From Thermocladium sp. (GTDB lineage: Archaea > Thermoproteota > Thermoprotei > Thermoproteales > Thermocladiaceae), in the NCBI GenBank assembly GCA_023269935.1, contig JAGDXC010000010.1, positions 18,890-82,889 on the forward strand: DNA of 64,000 nucleotides, given 5' to 3'. The notes beneath the pieces are model-generated. The model saw nothing but the letters and a program-made list of their open reading frames with translations, ran no database searches and was not told where the DNA came from. A program made the translations under genes and the position numbers. How positions within the stretch are numbered: the first letter of the stretch is position 1; every line of letters begins with the position of its first letter. Below, in pieces: positions 42,672 through 51,350 of this stretch.

Positions 42672-44405
42672 ATGTCAGATAAGCTAAACGACTTATTAGC
42701 AAGGAGGGGGTTTTATTGGCAGAGCTTCGATGCATATAAGGGTATGGTTGAGGCCGGTGGGTTCTATGATTATGGCCCTCTTGGAGTTGGTTTAAAGAGA
42801 AATATAATGAATAAATGGTACAAGACATTCATTGTGCCTTATATGGATTTCACAATAGAGGTAGAGACTCCAATAATCATGCCTAAAATAGTCTTTGAGG
42901 CAAGTGGACATTTAGAGAATTTCACGGATTTTCTAGTTACTTGCAATAAATGTGGACGTAAGTATAGGGCTGATCATTTAGTGGAGGACGAGTTACGTAA
43001 GAAGGGAATAAAGATAAAGACCGAAGGGCTTGATGAGCAGCATCTCGATGAATTAATTTCACGATATGGGATAAGGTGCCCCAATTGCGGTGGTGATTTA
43101 GGTAATGTTCAACGCTTTAATTTATTGTTTCAAACGGTTATTGGCCCCTATAGCAATAATTTAGGTTTCATTAGGCCTGAAACGGCGCAGGGAATGTTTA
43201 TTGATTTCGCTAAGCTCTATGAATTATCAAATAGACGACTACCATTAGCGGTGGCTCAAATGGGTAAAGTCGGGAGAAATGAGATATCTCCACGGCAGGG
43301 ACTAGTTAGATTACGGGAGTTCTCTCAAATGGAGATAGAGTTATTCTTTGATCCGCAATCATCATCTTGCCCTTACTTGGATGATGTGCGGGACGTCAAG
43401 ATACGCATATTGCCGGAGACCGATGTAGCGAATGGTCTCGACTCTCCTCGTGAGGTGGGCATAAAGGAGGCTGTTGAGAGGGGATACATAGTTAATGAAT
43501 GGATGGGATTCTATATGGGATTAGCCACAATATTTCTAAATGAGTTAGGGATTCCTCTCGATAAGCAATTATTCATTGCTAAATTACCGGAGGAACGCGC
43601 TCATTACGCTAAGGCCGTTTTTGATCAAGTAGTTTTAACTGATAGATTCGGTTGGTTAGAGGTTAGCGGCCACGCTTATAGGACTGATTATGATTTATCT
43701 CGGCACGCTAAGTATAGTGGCCAAGATCTAGGCGCATATAGAGATCTAGAGACGCCGCGCATTGAGAAGATTGTGAAATTATCCCCTAATCCGGTCAAGA
43801 TAAAGGAGAGATTCGGGAATGATGCGGGAAGAATAATTAAGTATATACATGATAATGCAGAAAAAGTATTAAATGACATAGAGACTATTGGTAAATCCAT
43901 TTTCGGGGAATTCGAAATAACTAGGGAATTGGTATATATAAGCGAGCAGGAGAGGAAGATATTCAGGGAGAGATTCATACCTCACGTGATAGAGCCATCA
44001 TTTGGAATAGATAGATTATTATATGTAACATTAGAGAATGCCTATACTGAGAGGAACGGTAAGCCTCTGCTTAAGTTGCCCCCCGATATAGCTCCAATAA
44101 AGGTAGCTGTGCTTCCATTAATTAAGAAGGATCCATATCCAGCCATAGGTAAAAGGATCTGGTCTATGCTTGTATCCAATGGGATAGAGGCAGTCTACGA
44201 TGATGGCGACACGATAGGCTCAAGATACGTTAAATACGATGAAGAGGGGGTTCCATTTGCAATAACCATAGATGATCAAACGCCCAAGGATAACACAGTC
44301 ACATTAAGGGAGAGAGATACCACAGCACAAGTGAGGATAGCCATTGACTCATTGGTGAGCGATGTCTTATCAAGGATAAATAGAACAAGAAAAGCTCCCC
44401 CTTAA
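42672..44405 (+). CDS. glyS: Glycyl-tRNA synthetase
   Basis: A 577-residue class IIa synthetase of the archaeal/eukaryotic alpha2 type. Motif 1 region is YGPLGVGLKRNIMNKWY, motif 2 is near EISPRQGLVRLREFSQMEIE, and motif 3 is PSFGIDRLLYVTLE. A four-cysteine zinc-binding insertion (CNKCGRKY ... CPNCGGDL) is visible at about 95-140. An anticodon-binding domain ends the protein. It charges tRNA-Gly in the cytosol. The start MSDKLND at 42672 is one of two overlapping ATGs; the other, at 42668, is out of frame. Confidence 0.95.
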   Translation: MSDKLNDLLARRGFYWQSFDAYKGMVEAGGFYDYGPLGVGLKRNIMNKWYKTFIVPYMDFTIEVETPIIMPKIVFEASGHLENFTDFLVTCNKCGRKYRADHLVEDELRKKGIKIKTEGLDEQHLDELISRYGIRCPNCGGDLGNVQRFNLLFQTVIGPYSNNLGFIRPETAQGMFIDFAKLYELSNRRLPLAVAQMGKVGRNEISPRQGLVRLREFSQMEIELFFDPQSSSCPYLDDVRDVKIRILPETDVANGLDSPREVGIKEAVERGYIVNEWMGFYMGLATIFLNELGIPLDKQLFIAKLPEERAHYAKAVFDQVVLTDRFGWLEVSGHAYRTDYDLSRHAKYSGQDLGAYRDLETPRIEKIVKLSPNPVKIKERFGNDAGRIIKYIHDNAEKVLNDIETIGKSIFGEFEITRELVYISEQERKIFRERFIPHVIEPSFGIDRLLYVTLENAYTERNGKPLLKLPPDIAPIKVAVLPLIKKDPYPAIGKRIWSMLVSNGIEAVYDDGDTIGSRYVKYDEEGVPFAITIDDQTPKDNTVTLRERDTTAQVRIAIDSLVSDVLSRINRTRKAPP

Positions 44406-44518
44406 ATTTATCGGCTCCATCCGAAGGGCTTAACTTCATCAGAGGCTTGACATTTTGGGATTCATTGATTAATAGTAAAGTTAATAGATAAATTGGCAAT
44501 GCGGGAGGAGAGGCTTTA

Positions 44519-45298
44519 ATGGGCGAGGAACAGAGCGATATTATAATGGAGGGAAACTATGTTCTTCTATTCTTTAGTGATACAATTAATTATGTGGTTA
44601 AGGCGCGCCGAGACTCTATATTCAATACAATAAGGGGACGCATTAGGGGTGATCAAATAGTTGGGGCACATTATGGTGATAAGGTCTCGACTAACTTGGG
44701 CTACGTATTCACCTTAAGTCGGCCAGATATAGTTGACATATTAATGAAACAGCGCCGAGCAACCCAACCCATATACCCTAAGGATGCCGCCATAATAATA
44801 ACATACTGCAATATAATTCCCGGGTCCAAGGTATTGGAAGCCGGCATGGGTAGCGCTTATCTGACCAGCATGCTTGCTATGCATGTAATGCCAACCGGCA
44901 AAGTAGTCACTTATGAACGAAATGCGAATTATATACGGATAGCCGAGAAAACATTAAGGGAAATGGGCGTGCATCAATATGTGGAGGTACGGAATCAAGA
45001 CTTAGCTGACGCTAAATTAAGTGAGCTTTATGATGCTGCAATACTAGATGTGGCTGAGCCATGGTCTTTATTGGATGTAGTGGTAAACTCATTAAAGCAT
45101 GGCTCCAATGTAGCCGCATATGTTCCCACGATAGGGCAAGTCGAGAAAACCATTAATAAAATGGTGGAGTTGGGATTAATAAGAATCCAATTATTCGAAT
45201 CAATATTGAGGCCCTGGAAGACAGTTCCCCGAGAGGTTAGGCCTCAAATGTGGATGCTGGGGCATACGGGTTTCATAATAATAGGCAAAAAACCTTGA
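44519..45298 (+). CDS. trmI: tRNA (adenine-N1)-methyltransferase TrmI
   Basis: A 259-residue enzyme. QPIYPKDAAIIITYCNIIPGSKVLEAGMGSAYLTSML contains the family motif I. Motif IV is AILDVAEPW. The archaeal enzyme methylates A57 and A58 in the T loop; both positions are A in the split tRNA-Pro. The ATG follows a strong GGAGGAGAGG ribosome-binding site, unusual here for a gene with its own leader. Confidence 0.92.
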   Translation: MGEEQSDIIMEGNYVLLFFSDTINYVVKARRDSIFNTIRGRIRGDQIVGAHYGDKVSTNLGYVFTLSRPDIVDILMKQRRATQPIYPKDAAIIITYCNIIPGSKVLEAGMGSAYLTSMLAMHVMPTGKVVTYERNANYIRIAEKTLREMGVHQYVEVRNQDLADAKLSELYDAAILDVAEPWSLLDVVVNSLKHGSNVAAYVPTIGQVEKTINKMVELGLIRIQLFESILRPWKTVPREVRPQMWMLGHTGFIIIGKKP

Positions 45299-46420
45299 TT
45301 ATACCCGTGAGAGCGGCGGAATTATACTGTTTGGTTCCAGTATGGATCCAGGCGATATTACTGAATTAGCTCCTATACGTACATTGTTCCCAATTATCAT
45401 GCCTAACTTTCTTCTCCCAATATTGCTCACCTCTTCATGATGCATTGTCAGCGTCACCACCCCCGGCTCCACTACGCTGCGTTCCCCAATTATTGATGAC
45501 CCAATGAAGGATCCTCTTCCAATTGTCGCATATGGCTGTATCAATGATTCGGTTATCTCCACGCCAGCCCCGATTATGCTACCTTCCTCAATAGACGCAT
45601 AGTTACGCACTAATGTGTTTGTTCCAATATATGCCTTTCTACCAATATATGCGGGTCCCCTTATTGTGGCATTATGATCTATCGTGGCCTCATCATCTAT
45701 TATGACTACTCCCTCTATCGATGCTTTACTTGAAATAGAGGCTTTCGCGCTAATTCTACTTTGGCTTAACGAGCTAAGCTCATTTCTAATCACAGCTAAG
45801 AGATCCCAGGGATGCTTCACATCAATCCACCAACCACTCCATAATGCCGCCCCTCCTCCTGACTTGCTTAGTAAATCTATGAAGTCGCTGCTTAATATCT
45901 GGGCTAAGTGCTCGCCCTCTATTGCTAGGGCTCCGGCAAGCACGTAGCCGGGTTGATGTTCCCTGCTTCTAATAGCGGTACCTATTCCCTGCCCCTCGGT
46001 TAGGTTTATCTTAATATATCCAGCTGCATCCTCTATCGGCACCACGAGCGCAGTTAATGAATTGCCGTTCCCAATATGAGTATCTAACAGTAATCTATAG
46101 GCATCCATGGGCATCACTACATCTCCATAAGCTATTATCAGTGTAGTGCCCTTCAAAGAGTATTGAGCTACCTCTCGTAAGGCATCCGTCTCATTGTCTC
46201 CATACTTAACATAATCTATCTCGGCTTCATCTATGAATTGCTGATTGGAGGCTATTGTTATTCGCCGGATTCCTAGGTTTCTTATGGCATCAATGGGATA
46301 CCTTATCAATGGCTTACCCAATATATTGATCAAGTACTTGGATTCACCGTTGCCCATTAATGGATGCATATCAACGCCGCGGCCTCCTCCTAGTATTACA
46401 GCCCATATGCTTCTCTGCAT
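45299..46420 (-). CDS. GlmU-like nucleotidyltransferase/acetyltransferase, altered signature
   Basis: A 373-residue two-domain protein. The N-terminal 220 residues form a nucleotidyltransferase fold; residues about 225-373 are left-handed beta-helix hexapeptide repeats (IEGVVIIDDEATIDHNATIRG). In other enzymes of this type the start reads LAGGxGTRLxPLT; here it is LGGGRGVDMHPLM, so the conserved Thr-Arg is Val-Asp. The lysine-containing LGKPLI stretch is kept. It lies one base after glmS, pointing to UDP-GlcNAc synthesis. Confidence 0.85.
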   Translation of the reverse strand: MQRSIWAVILGGGRGVDMHPLMGNGESKYLINILGKPLIRYPIDAIRNLGIRRITIASNQQFIDEAEIDYVKYGDNETDALREVAQYSLKGTTLIIAYGDVVMPMDAYRLLLDTHIGNGNSLTALVVPIEDAAGYIKINLTEGQGIGTAIRSREHQPGYVLAGALAIEGEHLAQILSSDFIDLLSKSGGGAALWSGWWIDVKHPWDLLAVIRNELSSLSQSRISAKASISSKASIEGVVIIDDEATIDHNATIRGPAYIGRKAYIGTNTLVRNYASIEEGSIIGAGVEITESLIQPYATIGRGSFIGSSIIGERSVVEPGVVTLTMHHEEVSNIGRRKLGMIIGNNVRIGANSVISPGSILEPNSIIPPLSRV

Positions 46421-46421
46421 T

Positions 46422-48254
46422 TTACTCCACCGTCACCGTCTTAGCCAAGTTCCTGGGCTTATCTGGATCAAGTCCCTTGGACACAGCAGTATAATAAGCA
46501 AGGAGCTGCATTGGGATTGCGTAAACCATGGTTGCGGCCACAGGTTTCTCTATGTTTATCGGGATGGTCACATCGAGCAATTTTTCCATTCTGTTGCTTA
46601 ATGATTTCGGAATGATTCCTATGGTATATGCATCCCTTGCCCTCATCTCCATTATATTACTCTCCATAGCTTCATTATACTCATCATTGAATATTGTGAA
46701 GATCACTGGAAATGACTTCTCAACCAATGCTATAGGGCCATGCTTGCTCTCGCCCGCAGGATAGGCCTCTGCATGTATATAGGCTACTTCCTTCATCTTG
46801 AGTGCCCCCTCCATGGAGATAGGCAGCCCAAGCCCTCTTCCTAAGTAGTACATGCTGCTTGCCTTAGATACATCAATGGCTAATCGCTTTATTCGTGCCT
46901 CATAATTGGCTAGGGTTAATTGAGCTAAATCAGGTACTTGCTCTAATTGATTAATTGCATCATCTAGCTCGCTTAATTGAATTAAGCCCCGTGCCACCGC
47001 CGTGTTCATTGCCAGCATGGTTAACACCATTAATTGAGAAGTAAACGTCTTAGTGGCAGCAACCCCTATCTCTGGTCCTGTTCTAGTATATATGGCCGCA
47101 TGGCTCTCCCTAGGTATTGCACTATCCATTACATTGGAGATAGCTATTATCTTGACCCCAGCCTCCTTTAACGCACGAAGGGCTAGAAGCGCATCTATGG
47201 TTTCTCCAGATTGGGATATAACTATTGCAGTATCGCCCTCTCCAGCAAGTTTAGCATACTTGCGGTACTCGGATGATGTGAATGAATGGACATCCATACC
47301 GGCGATTGTGGTAAGTAGGTACTCGCCCACTAAACCTGCATGTAAGGAAGTGCCGCTGGCGGTTATAAATATGCGGCGTGAATCAGCTAATTCCTTACCT
47401 ATCTTACTCATGGCTTCCTTCTCTATCCCAGCCAATGTGTTTCTAAGCGCTATTGGCTGTTCATGTATCTCCTTTAACATGAAGTGCGGATATCCCTCCT
47501 TACTTGCCATTTCGGGGCTCCAAGTCACGTGGCGGATTCTCTCCTCAATATTAATGGGGACTCCACCTCTCTCAACATGTACCGTGGTTGGGGTCACGAA
47601 TCCATATTCCCCATCATTTACTATTACCACGGTATTAGTGTATTCTAGGAATGCAGGTATATCGCTGGCAATGAAGTTGGCTCCAGAGCCAAGCCCTATA
47701 ACCAGAGGAGATATATTTCTCACGAAGAATAATTTATCTGGTTCATCCCTTATTATGGTCACCAATGCATATGCTCCCTTTAAGCTGGCAATAGTATTCT
47801 TGAATGCCTCGAATGCATTTATTCCGCTTCTTAAGTTCTCCTCTATTAAGTGGGCAATTACCTCAGTATCCGTCTCGCTCCTAAATACATGGCCTCGTCG
47901 CTCTAGTTCTGCCTTAAGTTCATGATAATTCGAAATAATTCCATTATGCACAACCGCCACTCGTCCCTCGCAATCAATATGTGGATGCGCGTTCTCGTCA
48001 CTGGGCTTTCCATGCGTGGCCCAACGAGTATGGCCTATTCCAATTAATCCATCCAACTCGCTGAATTTGATTCTTGAATCTACCTCCCCTATTTTCCCCC
48101 GTCCTTTCCTTATAATCAATGTTTTGCCGCTAATAACAGCAACGCCCACAGAATCATAACCTCTGTACTCCAGTCTAGTTAAACTTTTTTTCAATAATCT
48201 ACCAAGTGGCTCTCCAAGGCCACTAAAGGAGCAAACACCTATTATGCCGCACAC
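46422..48254 (-). CDS. glmS: Glucosamine-fructose-6-phosphate aminotransferase
   Basis: A 610-residue GlmS. The amidotransferase nucleophile is Cys2 in MCGIIGVCS; LEYRGYDSVG, HTRWATHG and GRVAVVHNGIISNYHEL complete the glutaminase domain. Two SIS sugar domains follow, and the protein ends KTVTVE as family members do. It makes glucosamine 6-phosphate from fructose 6-phosphate and glutamine, the first step to UDP-GlcNAc. It leads the operon with the GlmU-like gene. Confidence 0.96.
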   Translation of the reverse strand: MCGIIGVCSFSGLGEPLGRLLKKSLTRLEYRGYDSVGVAVISGKTLIIRKGRGKIGEVDSRIKFSELDGLIGIGHTRWATHGKPSDENAHPHIDCEGRVAVVHNGIISNYHELKAELERRGHVFRSETDTEVIAHLIEENLRSGINAFEAFKNTIASLKGAYALVTIIRDEPDKLFFVRNISPLVIGLGSGANFIASDIPAFLEYTNTVVIVNDGEYGFVTPTTVHVERGGVPINIEERIRHVTWSPEMASKEGYPHFMLKEIHEQPIALRNTLAGIEKEAMSKIGKELADSRRIFITASGTSLHAGLVGEYLLTTIAGMDVHSFTSSEYRKYAKLAGEGDTAIVISQSGETIDALLALRALKEAGVKIIAISNVMDSAIPRESHAAIYTRTGPEIGVAATKTFTSQLMVLTMLAMNTAVARGLIQLSELDDAINQLEQVPDLAQLTLANYEARIKRLAIDVSKASSMYYLGRGLGLPISMEGALKMKEVAYIHAEAYPAGESKHGPIALVEKSFPVIFTIFNDEYNEAMESNIMEMRARDAYTIGIIPKSLSNRMEKLLDVTIPINIEKPVAATMVYAIPMQLLAYYTAVSKGLDPDKPRNLAKTVTVE

Positions 48255-48466
48255 GCATTCTTTTAAAGACCTAATTTAATAAACGTTGCGTGATGAGGGA
48301 TCAACAACCTGATCAATGAGGAGACTCACATGGTCTGAAATTATGGAAATACCTCTTCTGGCATTATTAACACTGAATCGGCATTCAATTGACTTAAGCA
48401 GTGAATTGAGATAGCTCGTTGGATTCGATTAATGCCTAATAATTGATATTATAGAAATTGAAATAA

Positions 48467-49891
48467 TCACGCCCCATCCCCTTTAGAAAGGCTTCTTATC
48501 TCTTGTTTTCTATGGAGGATCAGCAAGGCTATTGTTGAAATAGAAACAATGCCTACCAACATGTATGATATGTCTATTCCTCTCTCAAACAATAATTTAT
48601 CGCGATACCCCAATGACGTAGTTAAGCCGAGGAATACATTACCTATCAGCTGCATTGGCTCCACGGTGGCCAGCACAGCAAATACTATCGCTGTCCCTAC
48701 GGCTGATCCTAGGTTCAACATGAGGGTTCTCAGCCCAGCCGCAATGCCTCTTTGCATGGGCTCCACGGAGAGCATTATTGAAGTATTATTAGGCGTATAG
48801 AATAGCCCCATCCCCGTCCCTCCCATTATCATTGCGATAATCATTAAGGTAAGTGGGAGGGGGGACATGGCAAGGATAAAGGCTGCTACGCCTATTAACG
48901 TTGATCCAATCGATTGAATAGCATCGCTATTAACATACTTGATTAGCTTAGGCGAGTAAAAGCTTGAGAGACCCATGGCTGCGGCATAGGGAGTCATTAG
49001 TAGACCAGCCTCTAGAGGAGTATAGCCGGCGGGGCCCTGCAGATAAAGTACCAATAAAAGAATTAACGAGTATCTAATTATGGAGTTTAATAACGTTGAT
49101 GTTATTGCCAGCGAGAACTTCCTATTGCTGAAGATATTGGGATTAATCATTGGTTCCGCGGCTCTCCTCTCTATTAATACCAACCCAATCAATAAGATTA
49201 CGACAGAAATAGGCATAGGCACATTCTTTCCAGCCCATCCAACTATTGGCCCAAGGGTTAGATAAGCTATGAGAATGACCATTAATGTGGAGAAAATGAT
49301 TGAGCCAGCCCAATCCAATTTTATGCTGCGTCCATTAATTGAATCATTGGGTAAGCTCCTCACCGATATAAAGTAACCCAGTATCGCTATCGGCGCATTA
49401 AACAGGAAAACAAGCCTCCAAGTTAATTGGGTTAATACTCCCCCCAATATTGGCCCGATTGCTGTACCTAGGCCCACCACAGCGGCGTTTATTCCCATTG
49501 CTCGTTGAAGCTCAATCCCCTTGAAATTATCGGTTATTATCGCTAAACTATTCGAGAAAAGACAGGCAGCGCCAATTCCTTGAAGTATTCTAGCCACTAA
49601 TATTAATAATGAATTAGGGCTTATTCCAGCCAATAAGGAACCAACGAAGAAAATCAAATAACCAATGCTGTATATGCTTTTTCTTCCCTTTATATCAGAG
49701 TACTTACCCAATACTGGGGAGAGAACTGCTAGGGCTATTGAGTATGCAGTTAATATCCATATAACCAAGAAAAAACTCATCTTTAAATCAATCATCATTG
49801 ATGGAAGCGCTATAAGGAGCGATGTTGAATTTAGGACCGATAAGAAAGAGCCTAAACTAGTAATAATCAGGACAGTATTGCCTCTATTCAT
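48467..49891 (-). CDS. MFS drug:H+ antiporter, DHA2 (14-helix) type
   Basis: A 474-residue transporter with about fourteen hydrophobic helices. Family motifs are GKYSDIKGRKSIYSIG after TM2 and GPILGGVLTQLTWRLVFLFNAPIA in TM5, as in EmrB-like exporters. It probably exports toxic organic compounds. The ATG at 49891 is preceded by no clear operator. Confidence 0.9.
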   Translation of the reverse strand: MNRGNTVLIITSLGSFLSVLNSTSLLIALPSMMIDLKMSFFLVIWILTAYSIALAVLSPVLGKYSDIKGRKSIYSIGYLIFFVGSLLAGISPNSLLILVARILQGIGAACLFSNSLAIITDNFKGIELQRAMGINAAVVGLGTAIGPILGGVLTQLTWRLVFLFNAPIAILGYFISVRSLPNDSINGRSIKLDWAGSIIFSTLMVILIAYLTLGPIVGWAGKNVPMPISVVILLIGLVLIERRAAEPMINPNIFSNRKFSLAITSTLLNSIIRYSLILLLVLYLQGPAGYTPLEAGLLMTPYAAAMGLSSFYSPKLIKYVNSDAIQSIGSTLIGVAAFILAMSPLPLTLMIIAMIMGGTGMGLFYTPNNTSIMLSVEPMQRGIAAGLRTLMLNLGSAVGTAIVFAVLATVEPMQLIGNVFLGLTTSLGYRDKLLFERGIDISYMLVGIVSISTIALLILHRKQEIRSLSKGDGA

Positions 49892-50029
49892 ATTAATGAC
49901 ACCGATTGTGCATCGTTGCGGCGATAATCAACGAAATAAGTTGCCTCCTTGATTATTGGAGGAAGTGACATGGGTTTCTCATTTGACATATATTTATAAA
50001 AATTTCTTTCCCGAAAATTAGCAAGAAGT

Positions 50030-50088
50030 TTAACCTCTTGGGAGGTTTAGGGGGCGGAAGTCCCCTTACGTAAGGGTGGGGTAGCTCA
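50030..50088 (+). repeat. Hairpin with a 14-bp palindrome, possible element end
   Basis: CCCTTACGTAAGGG (50063-50076) is a perfect palindrome between GGGGGCGGAAGT and TGGGGTAGCTCAC. The layout resembles the ends of IS605-like elements, but the sequence differs from the common hairpin family here. It lies between the MFS gene and the CBS gene. A transcription terminator is an alternative. Confidence 0.4.
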
Positions 50089-50505
50089 CGGCGAGAAACT
50101 AGCTATTAATGTAGTTATCTTATCCACATACTCCCTGAATATCCTTAGTATATCCCTGGATGTTATGACTCCCACCAATTCGCCATTATCTATAACGGGC
50201 AGCCGCCTTATTCCTTTCTGTGCCATTAATGTAGCAACTTGATCTGTGGGGGTGTTTGGGTCAATATATGTAAGTGGCTTAGTCATTATATCCCGCAATA
50301 ATATTTTGCTGGGGTCAATACCCTTAGCCACTATTTTACTCACATAATCCCACTCTGTCACTATTCCAGCAGGCTTCCCATCTTCTCTAATTATTAGGAA
50401 ACCCACGTGATCCTCCGCCATTATTTTAGCCCCCTCGAGGGCCGTTAAGCCCCCATCAACTTGTTTAGTGTACCTCTTCATTATGTCCTTGGCATAGAGA
50501 ACCAT
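50086..50505 (-). CDS. CBS-domain pair protein
   Basis: A 139-residue protein made only of two CBS domains (AKDIMKRYTKQVDGGLTALEG, and LRDIMTKPLTYIDPNTPTDQ). Such stand-alone pairs bind adenine nucleotides and act on other proteins. The partner is unknown. Its start lies about 70 bases from the 3' tRNA half on the same strand. Confidence 0.88.
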   Translation of the reverse strand: MVLYAKDIMKRYTKQVDGGLTALEGAKIMAEDHVGFLIIREDGKPAGIVTEWDYVSKIVAKGIDPSKILLRDIMTKPLTYIDPNTPTDQVATLMAQKGIRRLPVIDNGELVGVITSRDILRIFREYVDKITTLIASFSP

Positions 50506-50577
50506 ATGATCTCAAATGCTCAGGATGTTATTAATATTTTTTCCCAAAATAAGAACCTAAAACAAAATAAGCAGGAC

Positions 50578-50660
50578 TGGTGGGGCCGCCGGGATTTGAA
50601 CCTTCCCCGGGCAACGTGGCCCGACCGGGACCTCACGGGATCGGGTGGGCAGCTAACTCC
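50578..50660 (-). tRNA. Split tRNA-Pro(UGG), 3' half, with a cis intron in the T arm and encoded CCA
   Basis: On the minus strand the leader GAGTTAGCTGCCCA (50659-50646) pairs with the trailer of the 5' half over 14 bp (one G-U). After C38 (50639) come the anticodon strand CCGTG (50638-50634), the variable loop AGGTC and the T stem. A 23-base insertion (50624-50602) interrupts the T stem. It forms a canonical bulge-helix-bulge: GG^U, central UCCC/GGGA, AG^G, inner stem CGGGC/GCCCG. Then follow G53, TTCAAAT, CCCGG (50593-50589), the acceptor CGGCCCC (50588-50582), A73 and an encoded CCA (50580-50578). No 5' acceptor or D arm precedes it. Confidence 0.93.
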
Positions 50661-50681
50661 GTATAGAGCAACGCGGGTTCC

Positions 50682-50690
50682 CTCTTAAAT
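50682..50690 (-). promoter_or_regulatory. TATA-like box of the 3' tRNA half
   Basis: The minus strand reads ATTTAAGAG. Its centre is about 27 bases before the start of the complementary leader at 50659, so the 3' fragment has its own promoter and the leader forms the very 5' end of the RNA. Confidence 0.7.
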
Positions 50691-50953
50691 TTTATCCCAA
50701 TGACTCTATGCATCAAACTTAAGCGTGAATTCAATATATAATCTCATCAATAATGAAGAGCAGCACTTGAATATAACGGACAATCCATTGGCTTGGAATT
50801 GTCTTTAATTATAAAGCTTAATGGCTCAAGGAGCATCATTGGTTGCCTTTAGGGCATAGATTTCATTTTCAATTTATATAGTTGAAAGATCTTGAAAATT
50901 GATTTATAAAGTATTAAATTCGTTTTGCCGAAATATTCGTGCAGGAAGATGGA

Positions 50954-51196
50954 TTAGTCCTTTTTTATTAGGTATTTCCTCATCATGGACTCTATGAATT
51001 GCTTGTACTCCTCGCTGATCGGCGAATTGCTTGATTTACATGCCAGCTCGTATTGGCTATTTAACGCCACTAATCTTAATAAGGCAGCCCTCGTTTCGCT
51101 AAATAATTCCAGCGCCTCTTCGTGGAGTGCTGCCTTTCTAGAATTAAGTCTTAATAATTCTTGCTTTATCTTAAGCGCATCATTGCAATCCTCCAC
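50954..51196 (-). CDS. Small coiled-coil protein, last gene of the nitrilase operon
   Basis: An 80-residue, almost wholly helical protein (GTG start, then EDCNDALKIKQELLRLNSRK) with heptad-like leucines and two cysteines (Cys4 and one near residue 53). GAGGTGA six bases before the GTG is a strong ribosome-binding site, which supports it as a real gene. It overlaps the upstream 56-residue gene by 17 bases. No family is recognised. Confidence 0.7.
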   Translation of the reverse strand: MEDCNDALKIKQELLRLNSRKAALHEEALELFSETRAALLRLVALNSQYELACKSSNSPISEEYKQFIESMMRKYLIKKD

Positions 51197-51350
51197 ACTT
51201 ATTCACCTCGCTCATTAGTTTCCTAAACATGTTCTCTATTGTGATTAAATCATCGGTATAGCTCGCTATCAATTCGTTGTATTGATCGATATCTTTCAAT
51301 AATTCATCCCTATAACTTAAAAGTTGCCTTACCTCATCTTCACAAGCCAT
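51180..51350 (-). CDS. Tiny coiled-coil protein coupled to the nitrilase gene
   Basis: Translating the minus strand from the ATG at 51350 gives 56 residues starting MACEDEVRQLLSYRDELLKD and ending VNKCGGLQ. It is helical, with regular Leu/Ile spacing and two cysteines (3 and 52). Its ATG shares one base with the nitrilase stop codon (TGATG), and its end overlaps the next gene. Position and coupling suggest function with its neighbours; none is known. Confidence 0.65.
   Translation of the reverse strand: MACEDEVRQLLSYRDELLKDIDQYNELIASYTDDLITIENMFRKLMSEVNKCGGLQ

Noticed and set aside
47053..47925. A 290-residue ORF antisense to glmS
   Set aside because: It is the complement of the conserved GlmS frame; composition (Ser/Leu/Pro-rich) is that of an antisense shadow.
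50461..50688. A 75-residue plus-strand ORF over the tRNA half
   Set aside because: It reads through the complement of the 3' tRNA half and its leader, contains WDRR/RATWPDRD-type translation of tRNA stems and has no family resemblance.
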